From Prescottella soli (lineage in GTDB: Bacteria > Actinomycetota > Actinomycetes > Mycobacteriales > Mycobacteriaceae): a stretch of DNA of 64,000 bases. Both the position numbers and the translations under genes were made by a program. Location of the stretch: assembly GCF_040024445.1 (NCBI RefSeq), contig NZ_CP157276.1, forward strand, positions 3,906,001 through 3,970,000, in the 5' to 3' direction. Positions 25,781-34,168 of the stretch are shown one piece after another. The stretch's first letter is position 1. Each line of letters begins with the position of its first letter. The notes beneath the pieces were generated by a model. The model was not told where the DNA came from, made no database searches, and worked only from the letters and a program-made list of their open reading frames with translations.

Positions 25781-26197
25781 ATGACGTCATTCGGTGATCT
25801 TCTCGGCCCGCAGCCCACCCTGCTTCCCGGTGACGAGGAGGCGGAGTCGGCTCTGCTGAACCACGAGGACCCGGCGCAGGTCGCCGCCGACCACCCCACC
25901 GCGTCGATCGCGTGGGCGTACCTGGCGGAGGCGGCGCTCGAGCAGGGGCAGCCCATCACGGCGTACGCGTACGCGCGCACCGGCTACCACCGCGGTCTCG
26001 ACCAGCTGCGCCGCAACGGGTGGAAGGGCTTCGGCGCCGTCCCGTACAGCCACGAGCCGAACCGCGGTTTCCTCCGTTGCGTCGCCGCTCTCGCCAAGGC
26101 CGCTCAGGCGATCGGCGAGAACGACGAGTACGCGCGCTGCCTGGATCTGCTCGAGGACAGCGACCCGCGGGCCGCCGAAGCACTTGGTCTCGGCTAG
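25781..26197 (+). CDS. DUF3151 family protein (Rv0360c-like)
   Basis: A 138-residue conserved actinobacterial protein of unknown function. Helical, TPR-like: NHEDPAQVAADHPTASIAWAYLAEAAL, AYAYARTGYHRGLDQLRRNGWKGFGAVPY and RCVAALAKAAQAIGENDEYARCLDLLEDSDP. No catalytic motif is apparent. It is divergent from the Rv0361-like gene and overlaps the next gene by 14 nt. The mycobacterial counterpart, recalled as Rv0360c, has the same neighbours. Confidence 0.85.
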   Translation: MTSFGDLLGPQPTLLPGDEEAESALLNHEDPAQVAADHPTASIAWAYLAEAALEQGQPITAYAYARTGYHRGLDQLRRNGWKGFGAVPYSHEPNRGFLRCVAALAKAAQAIGENDEYARCLDLLEDSDPRAAEALGLG

Positions 26198-27329
26198 CCG
26201 CTTCGTTCCACGACCGGCAGCGGGCCGGGACCGGGTCGCGGCGGGAATCCGCCGACTGAAGGTCTCGGCGCTGCCGGTTCTGCAGTGTGGTCTGGCCGCC
26301 GGTATCGCGTGGTTCGTCGCGACGACGGTCGTCGGCCACACCCGCCCGTTCTTCGCGCCCATCGCGGCGGTGGTCTCGCTCGGGCTGTCGCTGGGCGCCC
26401 GGCTGCGTCGGTCGGTGGAACTGGTCTGCGGCGTGACGGTCGGAATCGGTGTCGGCGACTTGATCATCTCGTTCATCGGCACCGGCGCCTGGCAGATCAC
26501 GCTGGTCGTCACGTTGGCGATGGGCACCGCGGTCCTGATCGGTTCGGGTCCCATCTTCTCGATGCAGGCCGGCACGTCGGCGGTGCTGGTGGCGACGCTG
26601 CTGCCGCCCGGTGACGTGGCCGGGGTCGAGCGGATGGTCGACGCGCTCGTCGGTGGCCTAGTCGGTGTCGCCGTCGTCGCGATCGTCCCCACCCATCCCG
26701 TGCGCCGGGCCCGGCGCGACGCCGCGGGCATCCTCGCGACCGCGGGCGAGGTGCTGCAACTCGTGGCCGACGGGCTCATCGAGAACGACCCCAAGCCGAT
26801 CGAGAAGGCGCTGCGCAAGGCGCGCGAGACGCAGTCGGCGATCGATTCCCTGCGCAGCAACCTCTCGGGTGGCCGGGAGATCAGCCGGATCTCGCCGCTG
26901 TACTGGGGCAGTCGCGCCCGGTTGGCCCGGCTCACGGCGACGGCCGACCCGATCGACAACGCGATGCGCAACATCCGCGTGCTGTCGCGCCGGTCGCTCT
27001 CGCTGGTGCGCGACGACGAGATCCTCGACCCGCGTCTGGTCGACGAGATCGAGAAGCTCTCGCACGCGCTGGACGTGCTGCGGCGGATGATCCTCGCCGA
27101 ACCGGGGGAGCAGCCGGACCAGGCCGAGGCGGCCCGGGTGCTGCGGACGGTCTCGTCCGGGATGAAGCCCGAACTGGTCGAGAACGCGGGCATCTCCGCG
27201 ACGGTCGTGTTCGCGCAGATTCGCTCCCTGATCGTGGATCTGTTGCAGGTCGCGGGGCTCGGCCGGATCTCCGCGATCGCGACGCTGCCCCCGACGGTTC
27301 CCAAGCCTGCCTACCGGCCCGACCTCTGA
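26184..27329 (+). CDS. FUSC/aromatic-acid-exporter-like membrane protein
   Basis: A 381-residue protein with about 5-6 N-terminal membrane helices (residues 30-165) and a long soluble helical C-terminus, the half-size layout of the FUSC / aromatic acid exporter family. Seen: CGLAAGIAWFVATTVVGHTRPFFAPIAAVVSLGLSLG followed in blocks by LRRSVELVCGVTVGIGVGDL, the family hallmark of a glycine-rich helix after RR. It starts with TTG 26184, overlapping the DUF3151 gene by 14 nt; no better start exists nearby. Substrate unknown. Confidence 0.78.
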   Translation: MVSASRFVPRPAAGRDRVAAGIRRLKVSALPVLQCGLAAGIAWFVATTVVGHTRPFFAPIAAVVSLGLSLGARLRRSVELVCGVTVGIGVGDLIISFIGTGAWQITLVVTLAMGTAVLIGSGPIFSMQAGTSAVLVATLLPPGDVAGVERMVDALVGGLVGVAVVAIVPTHPVRRARRDAAGILATAGEVLQLVADGLIENDPKPIEKALRKARETQSAIDSLRSNLSGGREISRISPLYWGSRARLARLTATADPIDNAMRNIRVLSRRSLSLVRDDEILDPRLVDEIEKLSHALDVLRRMILAEPGEQPDQAEAARVLRTVSSGMKPELVENAGISATVVFAQIRSLIVDLLQVAGLGRISAIATLPPTVPKPAYRPDL

Positions 27330-27338
27330 CACCTTTTC

Positions 27339-27360
27339 ATATATGCGAATATATGCATAT
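27339..27360. promoter_or_regulatory. AT-rich ArsR/SmtB-type operator upstream of CDF gene
   Basis: ATATATGC occurs twice 10 bp apart (27339-27346, 27349-27356), with the second copy merging into the palindrome ATATGCATAT (27351-27360). This island, 30 bp before the cation exporter start, resembles operators of ArsR/SmtB metal sensors. No such regulator is encoded nearby. Confidence 0.5.
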
Positions 27361-27389
27361 GATGGGCCCGACTTACGAGGAGGGTGATC

Positions 27390-28316
27390 ATGGGAGCCGG
27401 TCACGGGCACAGCCACGGCAACACCGCAGCCACGAACGGGGCGGGGCCGACGCCCACGCGCATCCGCAAGATGGTGATAGCGCTCGGCATCCTCGTCGCG
27501 TTCCTGGTTCTGGAAGTGGTCGTCGGACTCGCGATCGGTTCTCTCGCGCTGCTCGCGGACGCCGGTCACATGCTCACCGACGTCGTCGGCATGTCGATGG
27601 GGCTCGTGGCGCTGCTGCTCGCGAAGCAGGGATCCAAGGCCGCCGCCCGCACCTTCGGTTGGCACCGCGCGGAGGTCCTGACCGCTATGGCCAACGCCGT
27701 CCTGCTCCTCGGCGTCGCCGCGTTCGTCATGTACGAGGCCATCGGCCGCATCGGCGACGCCCCCGAGATCCCCGGCGTCCCGCTGATGCTGACCGCCGCC
27801 GCCGGCCTGGGGGCGAACGTCGTCGTCATGCTGATGCTGCGCGGCGACGCCAAGGACTCCCTCGCGGTGCGCGGTGCGTACCTCGAGGTGCTCGCCGACG
27901 CGGTCGGCAGCGTCGGTGTCCTGATCGCCGGTGCCGCACTGGTGCTGTTCGACTGGACCTACGCGGACATCGTCGTCGGTGTGCTGATCTCGCTGTGGGT
28001 CGTGCCCCGGGCGCTCAAGCTGGCCGGGGCGGCGCTGCGGATCCTCACGCAGGCCTCACCGGCCAACGTCGACGTCGACGCCGTCCGCGCCGATCTGTGC
28101 GCGGTGCCCGGGGTGTCGGACGTCCACGACCTGCACGTGTGGACGCTGACCACCGGCATGGACGTCGCGACGGTGCACCTCACCACCGATTCCGATTCGC
28201 AGCGGGTGCTGGCGGCGGCCAAGACCGTGCTGGACTCGCACGGCCTCAGCCACGCCACCGTCCAGGTCGAGTCCGGCGTGGAGGGATCGCGGTGCCAGGA
28301 GGACCTCACCTGGTGA
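27390..28316 (+). CDS. Cation diffusion facilitator (Zn/Cd/Co exporter)
   Basis: A 308-residue CDF transporter that exports divalent metal such as zinc in exchange for protons. Seen: His-rich start GHGHSHG, six membrane helices, the metal-site motif LLADAGHMLTDV in helix 2 (H-x3-D), the partner AYLEVLADAVGS in helix 5 (here E-x3-D where zinc transporters usually have H-x3-D), and the cytoplasmic domain HDLHVWTLTTGM (about 230-241). ATG 27390 follows GAGGAGG. The AT-rich operator at 27339-27360 suggests metal-induced expression. The Glu in place of the second His may shift metal preference. Confidence 0.88.
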   Translation: MGAGHGHSHGNTAATNGAGPTPTRIRKMVIALGILVAFLVLEVVVGLAIGSLALLADAGHMLTDVVGMSMGLVALLLAKQGSKAAARTFGWHRAEVLTAMANAVLLLGVAAFVMYEAIGRIGDAPEIPGVPLMLTAAAGLGANVVVMLMLRGDAKDSLAVRGAYLEVLADAVGSVGVLIAGAALVLFDWTYADIVVGVLISLWVVPRALKLAGAALRILTQASPANVDVDAVRADLCAVPGVSDVHDLHVWTLTTGMDVATVHLTTDSDSQRVLAAAKTVLDSHGLSHATVQVESGVEGSRCQEDLTW

Positions 28317-28337
28317 CACCGCGAGGTCGGTGGACCC

Positions 28338-29261
28338 TCAGCGGTAGCCGTCGGTGTTCGCGGGCAGGTCGCGGTCCTGCACCTCGACGATGTAGCGCCA
28401 GGAGTCGGGTCGTGAGCCGTCCACGTCGGTGAAGCCGTACCGCTGCGCGAGTTGCCCGCTGGAGACGACCTGGCCGCTGTATCCACCCGCATCCGGCGCC
28501 GCGGCCAGCGCCGCGACCGCCCGGCCGACGAACGTCGGGGACTCGGAGATCGCGAAATGCGGTTCCCGTTCGAGCGCGTCGCGCCAGTTGTCCTCGGTGA
28601 CGCCGAAGATCTCCAGCATCATCTCCGACCGCAGCCAGCCCGGTGTCACCGCGACGGCGGCGCCGCCGTACGGGGCCAGTTCGTGGGCCTGCGCGGTGGT
28701 CATCCGCTGCACGGCCGCCTTGACGAGGTCATAGTAGAAGCCGACCTGGTGCCGGTAGGCGACGTTGTATTCAGCGGTGCCGTCGGTCATCTCGACGACC
28801 AGCCCGCCCGGTCGGCGGATCAGCAGGGGCAGCGCGAAGTGGCTGGTGATCGCGTGGGTGTCGATGCCCATCCGCAGCATCCGCAGGCCGCCGTCCAGGT
28901 CGTGTTCCCACAGCGTGGTGCCGAACTGCGCGTAGCGATCGCCGCCGAAGATGTCGTTGACCAGGATGTCGAGGTGACCGTGTTCGGAGTCGATCCGGTC
29001 GACCAGGGCGCGAACCTGGTCCGGTTCGAGGTGATCGACGCGCAGCGCCACGCCGCCACCGCCGGCGGCGACGATCAGTTCGCCGGTCTCCTCGATGGTT
29101 TCGGGCCGGCCGATCTCCGAACGCCCGGTCGCCCGGCTGCTGCGTCCGGTCGCGTAGACGGTGGCTCCGGCCCGGGCCAGCTCGACCGCGATGGCCCGGC
29201 CGGCGCCTCGGGTCGCACCGGCGACGAGGGCGACCTTGCCGGACAGGTCAGGGGCGTTCAC
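28338..29261 (-). CDS. Atypical short-chain dehydrogenase/reductase
   Basis: A 307-residue SDR-like oxidoreductase. The cofactor loop is AGATRGAGRAIA and the active site is YDLVKAAVQRM, but the usual NNAG motif reads NDIFGGD and the catalytic Ser region reads VEMTDGTAE, so the standard Ser is replaced. The long insert TGRSSRATGRSEIGRPETIEETG after beta-2 is typical of this SDR subgroup. Its GTG start overlaps the stop of the upstream PPOX gene (GTGA), so both are translated together. Likely NADP-dependent; substrate unknown. Confidence 0.82.
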   Translation of the reverse strand: MNAPDLSGKVALVAGATRGAGRAIAVELARAGATVYATGRSSRATGRSEIGRPETIEETGELIVAAGGGGVALRVDHLEPDQVRALVDRIDSEHGHLDILVNDIFGGDRYAQFGTTLWEHDLDGGLRMLRMGIDTHAITSHFALPLLIRRPGGLVVEMTDGTAEYNVAYRHQVGFYYDLVKAAVQRMTTAQAHELAPYGGAAVAVTPGWLRSEMMLEIFGVTEDNWRDALEREPHFAISESPTFVGRAVAALAAAPDAGGYSGQVVSSGQLAQRYGFTDVDGSRPDSWRYIVEVQDRDLPANTDGYR

Positions 29262-29722
29262 CGGCTGGTCCTGGTGACGTCGGCGCCGGGGCGCCAGAGG
29301 TCGACGTGCAGGCGATCCTCCGACACCGTGGTCAGCACCACCTCGTCGACGCCGAGTTCGAAGATGTGCGCGTCCGCGCCGGGGTTCTCCGGGTAGGAGT
29401 CGAGGATCGTCTGCTTCTCGGCGCCGGTCAGCTCGCGTGCGCGTCCGGAGATCTTGGCGTCGCCGCCCTCCATCGTGTGGTGGCCCGGGTTCGAGTGCAG
29501 CGAGTAGCGCGGATCCCGCTGCAGGTCCCGGACCTTCCGCGCGCCGGGCATCGATCCGAGGACGAGCAGTCCGCGGAAGGTCTCGACCTCCGTGCCGCTC
29601 ACCCGCGGCGAGCCGTCGGCGCGCAGCGTCGCCAGGACGTGGTGCTTGTGCGCGGTGAGCCGCGCGTGGACGGCCGCGGCCAGTGCCGGGGCCTGCTCGG
29701 TGAACTCCTGCCAGGTTGTCAT
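29258..29722 (-). CDS. F420/FMN-dependent PPOX-family protein
   Basis: A 154-residue split-barrel protein of the pyridoxamine-5'-phosphate-oxidase-like superfamily, whose actinobacterial members often use F420 to reduce diverse substrates. Seen: HKHHVLATLRADGSPRVSGTEVE (first strands), LVLGSMPGARKVRDLQRDPRYSLHS (cofactor phosphate-binding region) and DAKISGRARELT. ATG 29722 begins the domain. It heads a two-gene operon with the atypical SDR and is divergent from a WYL regulator, which probably controls it. Confidence 0.82.
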   Translation of the reverse strand: MTTWQEFTEQAPALAAAVHARLTAHKHHVLATLRADGSPRVSGTEVETFRGLLVLGSMPGARKVRDLQRDPRYSLHSNPGHHTMEGGDAKISGRARELTGAEKQTILDSYPENPGADAHIFELGVDEVVLTTVSEDRLHVDLWRPGADVTRTSR

Positions 29723-29745
29723 GACATCAGTGTGCGGCCGCATCG

Positions 29746-29762
29746 CTGACATCTTGTGTCAG
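29746..29762. promoter_or_regulatory. CTGACA-N5-TGTCAG operator between divergent genes
   Basis: Perfect 6-bp arms (29746-29751, 29757-29762) in the 62-bp space between the PPOX gene and the WYL regulator; a further TGACATC at 29722-29728 repeats part of it. Likely binding site of the WYL regulator. Confidence 0.5.
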
Positions 29763-29784
29763 TGATTTTCCGTAAGCTCCGGAC

Positions 29785-30741
29785 ATGCGCTCGAGCCGAC
29801 TCCTCGACCTGATGCTGCGTCTGCAGGGCGGTCCCGGCACCACGGCCGCGCGCCTGGCCGACCAGCTGGGGGTCTCGCTGCGGACGGTCTACCGGGACGT
29901 CGCCGCACTGCAGGCCGCGGGTGTGCCGGTGTGGACCGAGAGCGGTCCGGGTGGCGGCATCCGCCTGCTCGACGGCTGGCAGTCCAAGCTCAGTGGGATG
30001 ACCGGCGCGGAGACGTCGGCGCTCATGCTGCTGGGTATCCCGGGGCTCGCCGACGATCTGGGCCTGGCCGACGTCACCGCCCGCGCGGAGTCGAAACTGC
30101 TGGGCGCGCTGCCGCTTCCGCTGCGGACGGGCGCACTGCTGTGGCGCGAGCGCCTGCACATCGATGCTCCGGGCTGGTTCGCGAAGCCGTCGGACACGGG
30201 AGAGTTGGCCGCCGTCGCGACGGCGGTGCTCGAGGGGCGCCGGCTGCGGATCCGTTATCGCAGGGGTGCACGGGAGACGTCGCGCACGATCGACCCGCTC
30301 GGCCTGGTCGCCAAGGCCGGCGTCTGGTATCTCGTTGCGCGGCACCGGGACCGGACGCTGTCGTACCGCGTGTCGCGGATCGACGCGGCGCACCTCCTGG
30401 ACGAGCCGGCGCGGCGTCCCGAATCGTTCGACCTGGCATCCTGGTGGGCCGAATCGCAGGCGGAGTTCGATCGCGCGTTGCTGCGCTTTTCGTGCCGGGT
30501 GCGGCTGTCGCCGTACGCGTGGCGACGGCTGCCGTCGGTGGTGGGGGAGGAGGCGGCGAAGGTGACGCCTTCCGAGCCCGACGAACAGGGTTGGGTGACG
30601 GTCGATCTGATGCTCGAGGCCGAGGAGGTGGCGCTCGACCAGTTCTTCGCGCTGGGGCCGGGTATCGAGGCCCTGGAACCGTCGTCGTTGCGGGTGGCGC
30701 TGCGGGAGTCGGCGCTGCGGACCGCGCGCCTCAACGGGTGA
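29785..30741 (+). CDS. YafY/WYL-domain transcriptional regulator
   Basis: A 318-residue regulator with an N-terminal HTH_11 domain (RSSRLLDLMLRLQGGPGTTAARLADQLGVSLRTVYRDVAAL, in blocks) and a WYL ligand-sensing domain from about residue 140 (LRIRYRRGARETSRTIDPLGLVAKAGVWYLVAR, with GVWYLVA as the WYL core) plus the C-terminal WCX-like extension. TAAGCT at 29773-29778 gives leaderless spacing. Divergent from the PPOX-SDR pair, its likely target. Similar regulators often sit opposite F420-linked reductases, which is inference. Confidence 0.88.
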   Translation: MRSSRLLDLMLRLQGGPGTTAARLADQLGVSLRTVYRDVAALQAAGVPVWTESGPGGGIRLLDGWQSKLSGMTGAETSALMLLGIPGLADDLGLADVTARAESKLLGALPLPLRTGALLWRERLHIDAPGWFAKPSDTGELAAVATAVLEGRRLRIRYRRGARETSRTIDPLGLVAKAGVWYLVARHRDRTLSYRVSRIDAAHLLDEPARRPESFDLASWWAESQAEFDRALLRFSCRVRLSPYAWRRLPSVVGEEAAKVTPSEPDEQGWVTVDLMLEAEEVALDQFFALGPGIEALEPSSLRVALRESALRTARLNG

Positions 30742-30742
30742 T

Positions 30743-30761
30743 CCCCGAGCGGCACTCGGGG
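30743..30761. terminator. Short GC hairpin after the WYL regulator
   Basis: CCCCGAG and CTCGGGG (7-bp arms, 5-nt loop) directly follow the stop codon; no U-tract. Probable terminator. Confidence 0.45.
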
Positions 30762-30851
30762 GCGGGTCATCCCGGGGTATGACGTCCGGACGTCGAAACA
30801 TCGCCCGCCGAGCGGATGCGGCGCACCTGCCCGCGGTGGTGGACTCGTACC

Positions 30852-31982
30852 GTGCGTGAACAGGTCTTGTATTCGTTGCTGGTCGGTCTGGCGGTGTCGT
30901 CGGCGATCTCGCTGCCGCTCGTGGTGTGGCACTACCGTCGGTTCGGGCGCGTGTCGGCGGCGCGGATGGCGCTCGTCGGCGCCGCGGTCACCTACGGGGC
31001 CGGTGTCGTCGCGTTCACGATGTTCCCGCTGCCGGATCTCACGCCGGCCTGGTGCGAGGCCTTCGCCGCGAGTGATCCGGTGCTGCGGCCGTTCACGTTC
31101 GTCTCGGACATCCGCCGCGACACCGCCGGCATGAGCCTGGTCGCCATCCTGACCAGTACCGCGGTGATGCAGGTGGTGCTCAACGTGGTGCTGTTCGTGC
31201 CGTTCGGCGTCCTCGGACGGCTCCTGTTCGAGTGGTCGCGCACCACGACCGTGGTGGTCGCGGCGATGGTGTCGCTGGCGATCGAGCTCACGCAGTACAC
31301 GGCGGTCTGGGGGATCTTCCCGTGTGCCTATCGGATCGCCGACGTCGACGACCTGATGCTCAACACCGCGGGCGCCGTCCTCGGCGTCGCGCTGGCCGGA
31401 GTGGGCATGCGACTGGTGCCCACCCGCGAACGGTTGGCCGCGGGACGGGGTGTCCCGCGCCCGGTGACGGTGTGGCGTCGCTGGATCGGCATGATCGTCG
31501 ACGTCAGCGCGGTGGGTTTCGTGTACGCGTCGACAGTGGTGGCGGTGCATGTCGTGCTCGACGTCCTCGGTGCGAAGTCCGACGGCTTCGTGGTCGGCAA
31601 TCTCGTCGCCGCCGTCGTCTCGGGCGCGGTCGTCGTGGTGCCGGCCCTGATCGGCTCGGGCGCGTCGTTCGGGCAGCGGGCGGTATGGCTGCAGCCGGCG
31701 TGGGCGAACCCTCCGGGGGCTGCGCGGCGGCTCCTACGCGCGCTCGTTGTTCCCGGGGTGTGCGCGGTGCTGGTCACGGTCGGCGCCGCACCGCTCGCCG
31801 TGCTGTGGCTGTTCGCGGCCGTCGGGTCCGTCGCGCTCACCCGGGGCCGTCGGGGACTGTCGGGGGTTTTGACCGGGTCCGAGATCGTCGATGCAAGAGC
31901 GACATTCGAGGATACTGGGACCACTGCGGAGAAATCCGCTGTCCCGTCCGGGGATGCTTCTCTACGATCGCGCCATGGCTGA
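30852..31982 (+). CDS. VanZ-RDD membrane protein
   Basis: A 376-residue membrane protein with two recognisable parts. Residues about 5-175 are VanZ-like: VVLNVVLFVPFGVLGRLL and the signature SLAIELTQ then DVDDLMLNTAGAVLGV. Residues about 205-335 resemble an RDD domain: RRWIGMIVDVSAVGFVYAS (R and DD-like positions) and SFGQRAVWLQP. VanZ proteins are linked to low-level teicoplanin resistance; RDD domains to transport or antiport, so a cell-envelope stress role is a guess. GTG 30852 is chosen; an ATG at 30816 is possible. The 3' end overlaps the aminotransferase start by 8 nt. Confidence 0.72.
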   Translation: MREQVLYSLLVGLAVSSAISLPLVVWHYRRFGRVSAARMALVGAAVTYGAGVVAFTMFPLPDLTPAWCEAFAASDPVLRPFTFVSDIRRDTAGMSLVAILTSTAVMQVVLNVVLFVPFGVLGRLLFEWSRTTTVVVAAMVSLAIELTQYTAVWGIFPCAYRIADVDDLMLNTAGAVLGVALAGVGMRLVPTRERLAAGRGVPRPVTVWRRWIGMIVDVSAVGFVYASTVVAVHVVLDVLGAKSDGFVVGNLVAAVVSGAVVVVPALIGSGASFGQRAVWLQPAWANPPGAARRLLRALVVPGVCAVLVTVGAAPLAVLWLFAAVGSVALTRGRRGLSGVLTGSEIVDARATFEDTGTTAEKSAVPSGDASLRSRHG

Positions 31983-32889
31983 TCCGCATCCCCACGTCTA
32001 CTACCGCGACCGAGTCGTCCCCGCGCACGAGGCGACGCTCGGTGTCGCGACGTCGGCTGTCCTGTACGGACTGAGCGTGTACACGGTGTTCCCGGTCCAC
32101 GTCGACGGCGAAGCGCGCACGGCGTTCCGGCTGGCGGATCACTATCGGCGACTTGTCGAGTCGTGCAAGATCATCGGCATCGACCGCTTCGCTGACGAAT
32201 GGAGTTTCGAGCGGTTCGTCTCGGCCGCAACCGAACTCGTCGCGGCCAACGCCCCCGAGTCCGACGTCTTCGTGCGCGCCACCGTGCACGTCGACGAGTC
32301 GATCCCCGGGACCCGCGTCCGCGGCCTGCGCACCGCCGTGTCGATGTTCGTCTACGACGCGGTCCCGATCGTCCCGCAGGACGGCATGCGCCTGAAGACC
32401 AGCACGTGGCGCCGCATCCCCGACTTCGCGATCCCGTCGCGGGCCAAGGTCAACGGCGCGTACGTCAACTCGGTGCTGGCCAAGCAGGACGCGATCGACG
32501 CCGGCTACGACGACGCGATCTTCCTCGACGGCGCCGGGCACGTGTGCGAGTTGACCGCAGCGAACATCTTCCTGGTGCGCGGCGGCACGCTGATCACCCC
32601 CGACGCGTCGTGCGACATCCTCGACGGCATCAATCGGCGTACGCTGCTCACCCTCGCCGGCGAGGAGGTCATCCCGGTCGTCGAGCGGACCGTCGACCTC
32701 ACCGAGCTGTACATCGCGGACGAGGTGTTCGTCACCGGCACGTCGGCGGGCGTTGCGCCGGTGACCGAGGTCGACGGGCGGATGGTCGGGAACGGGACGC
32801 AGGGCCCGGTGTGCGAGGTTCTCCGCAAGCGGCACGCGTCGGCGCTGCGCTCCGACGAGCTGCACGGCTGGGTCACCGACCTGGGCTGA
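31975..32889 (+). CDS. Class IV (branched-chain-type) aminotransferase
   Basis: PLP-dependent fold-type IV aminotransferase of 304 residues, related to IlvE and D-amino-acid aminotransferase. Seen: HVYYRDRVVPAHEATLGV with TSAVLYGLSVYTVFPV near the start, FVRATVHVDES, the catalytic Lys in IPSRAKVNGAYVNSVLAKQDA (about residues 150-165), DDAIFLDGAGHVCELTAANIFLV (Glu of the PLP pocket) and VFVTGTSAGVAPVTEVDGR. Together these match branched-chain aminotransferases. TACGAT at 31963-31968 lies 6 nt upstream, suggesting leaderless start. The exact amino acid substrate cannot be assigned. Confidence 0.85.
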   Translation: MADPHPHVYYRDRVVPAHEATLGVATSAVLYGLSVYTVFPVHVDGEARTAFRLADHYRRLVESCKIIGIDRFADEWSFERFVSAATELVAANAPESDVFVRATVHVDESIPGTRVRGLRTAVSMFVYDAVPIVPQDGMRLKTSTWRRIPDFAIPSRAKVNGAYVNSVLAKQDAIDAGYDDAIFLDGAGHVCELTAANIFLVRGGTLITPDASCDILDGINRRTLLTLAGEEVIPVVERTVDLTELYIADEVFVTGTSAGVAPVTEVDGRMVGNGTQGPVCEVLRKRHASALRSDELHGWVTDLG

Positions 32890-32969
32890 TGGAAGGCGCG
32901 AGCGGGTGGCCGCTCCGCCGGCTCGAGATCGGGTAGTGAACTACCTACGTCCCCGCGTGGTCGCCTACC

Positions 32970-32975
32970 TAGCGT
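32970..32975 (+). promoter_or_regulatory. -10 box of leaderless chorismate mutase promoter
   Basis: TAGCGT, 7 nt, ATG 32983. The heptamer CTACCTA occurs twice just upstream (32941-32947 and about 32964-32971) and may be an activator or repressor site. Confidence 0.45.
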
Positions 32976-32982
32976 TGATGAC

Positions 32983-33288
32983 ATGACCAGCGCACAGGTA
33001 TCGAGCATGTCGACGGGACACGAGACCGACCGTCAACCGGACGTCGACATCGAGCAACTCCGTGGTGAGATCGACCGCTTGGATGAACAAATCCTCGCGG
33101 CGATCCAGCGGCGTACCGAGCTCTCCCGCCTGATCGGCGAGGTGCGCATGCTCGGCGGCGGCACCCGTTTGGTGCACACCCGAGAAATGAGGGTGCTGTC
33201 GCGTTTCGACGACCTGGGGCCAGAGGGGCACACGCTCGCGATGTTGCTGCTCAGGCTCGGGCGGGGGCGTTTGGGTCATACCATGTGA
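32983..33288 (+). CDS. Chorismate mutase, AroQ type
   Basis: A 101-residue intracellular chorismate mutase (chorismate to prephenate; Phe/Tyr synthesis). Helical AroQ pattern: DIEQLRGEIDRLDEQILAAIQRRTELSRLIGEVRM (helix 1 with catalytic Arg and Lys-like positions), GGTRLVHTREM and the C-terminal FDDLGPEGHTLAMLLLRLGRGRLG. It resembles the short AroQ-delta enzymes of actinobacteria (Rv0948c type), which need the DAHP synthase partner for full activity. No signal peptide. It ends inside a strong bidirectional hairpin facing the M50 gene. Confidence 0.83.
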   Translation: MTSAQVSSMSTGHETDRQPDVDIEQLRGEIDRLDEQILAAIQRRTELSRLIGEVRMLGGGTRLVHTREMRVLSRFDDLGPEGHTLAMLLLRLGRGRLGHTM

Positions 33289-33340
33289 CCGGTCGGCCCC
33301 GGCTGCACGACACGGCACCGGCCGGGGCCGGCGCGGTCAC
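33285..33340. terminator. Bidirectional GC-rich terminator
   Basis: Outer arms GTGACCG/CGGTCAC (33285-33291, 33334-33340) and inner arms GGCCCCGGC/GCCGGGGCC (33295-33303, 33321-33329) form a long hairpin between the convergent chorismate mutase and M50 genes; it includes the chorismate mutase stop codon. Confidence 0.6.
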
Positions 33341-33365
33341 GTCCCCGCGGATTTCCCGCGAACGT

Positions 33366-34142
33366 TCAGCGCCAGAATTGCATGAGGTAGTTGCCGAACG
33401 CCGCGTAGACGGCGGGGACACCGGAGAGCCCGAAGATCCGGTAGATCGCGTCGAAGAACGCGGTGTTGATCTGCGGCACGAACAGCAGCGCGATCAGCAG
33501 CAGCATCCCGTAGGGCTTGATCTTGTCGAGCGACGCGCGCGTGCTCGCGTTCAGGTGCGGTTCCAGCGCGCCGTAGCCGTCGAGGCCGGGAACCGGCAGC
33601 AGATTCAGGATCGTGGCCATCACCTGCAGGAACGCCAGGAAACTCAGCCCGTACCAGAAGACCCGGTGATCGCTGTCGACACCGAACAGCCGGATCACCA
33701 CCAGCAGGATCACCGCGGTGACGGCATTGACCGCCGGTCCGGCGAGGGCGACGCGCGTCTGCACCCGCGGCGGCATCGCCCAGGTCCGCAGGTACACGGC
33801 GCCGCCCGGCAGGCCGATGCCACCGAGCGCGAGGAACAGCACGGGCAGCCCGATCGAGAGCAACGGCTGGGTGTACCTGCGCGGATCGAGCGTCAGGTAA
33901 CCGCGGATGACGACGTCGTGGTCGCCGTTCCGCCACGCGACCACCGCGTGCGCGAACTCGTGGAGGCACAGGGTGACGACCCAGCCCGCGACCACGAGCA
34001 GGAACACCCCGATCCGGCCCGACGTGGCCTCGCCGGTGGCGCGCCACGCGAGCACCCCGCCCAGCACGGCGATCGCGACGATGCCGAGGAACACCGGGCT
34101 CGGCCGAACGGCCGACGCCCGGGTGCGTGAATCGGGATACAT
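33366..34142 (-). CDS. Site-2-protease-like M50 metalloprotease (Rv0359-like)
   Basis: A 258-residue intramembrane zinc protease with about six helices. Seen: zinc motif LCLHEFAHAVV (HExxH, about residue 60) and the second ligand motif NLLPVPGLDGYGAL (about 195; NPxPxxDG-like). No PDZ domain is present, so it belongs to the compact actinobacterial group recalled as Rv0359 in M. tuberculosis. Substrate unknown; relatives cleave membrane-bound regulators. ATG 34142 is preceded by GATACT at leaderless spacing. It is downstream of the Rv0358-like gene and may be co-transcribed. Confidence 0.83.
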   Translation of the reverse strand: MYPDSRTRASAVRPSPVFLGIVAIAVLGGVLAWRATGEATSGRIGVFLLVVAGWVVTLCLHEFAHAVVAWRNGDHDVVIRGYLTLDPRRYTQPLLSIGLPVLFLALGGIGLPGGAVYLRTWAMPPRVQTRVALAGPAVNAVTAVILLVVIRLFGVDSDHRVFWYGLSFLAFLQVMATILNLLPVPGLDGYGALEPHLNASTRASLDKIKPYGMLLLIALLFVPQINTAFFDAIYRIFGLSGVPAVYAAFGNYLMQFWR

Positions 34143-34168
34143 GAGTCCAGTATCCAGGCGTGTCGGGT

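Noticed and set aside
28317-28332. CACCG-N6-CGGTG as a terminator between the CDF and SDR genes
   Set aside because: Only 5-bp arms; too short to separate from chance in GC-rich DNA.
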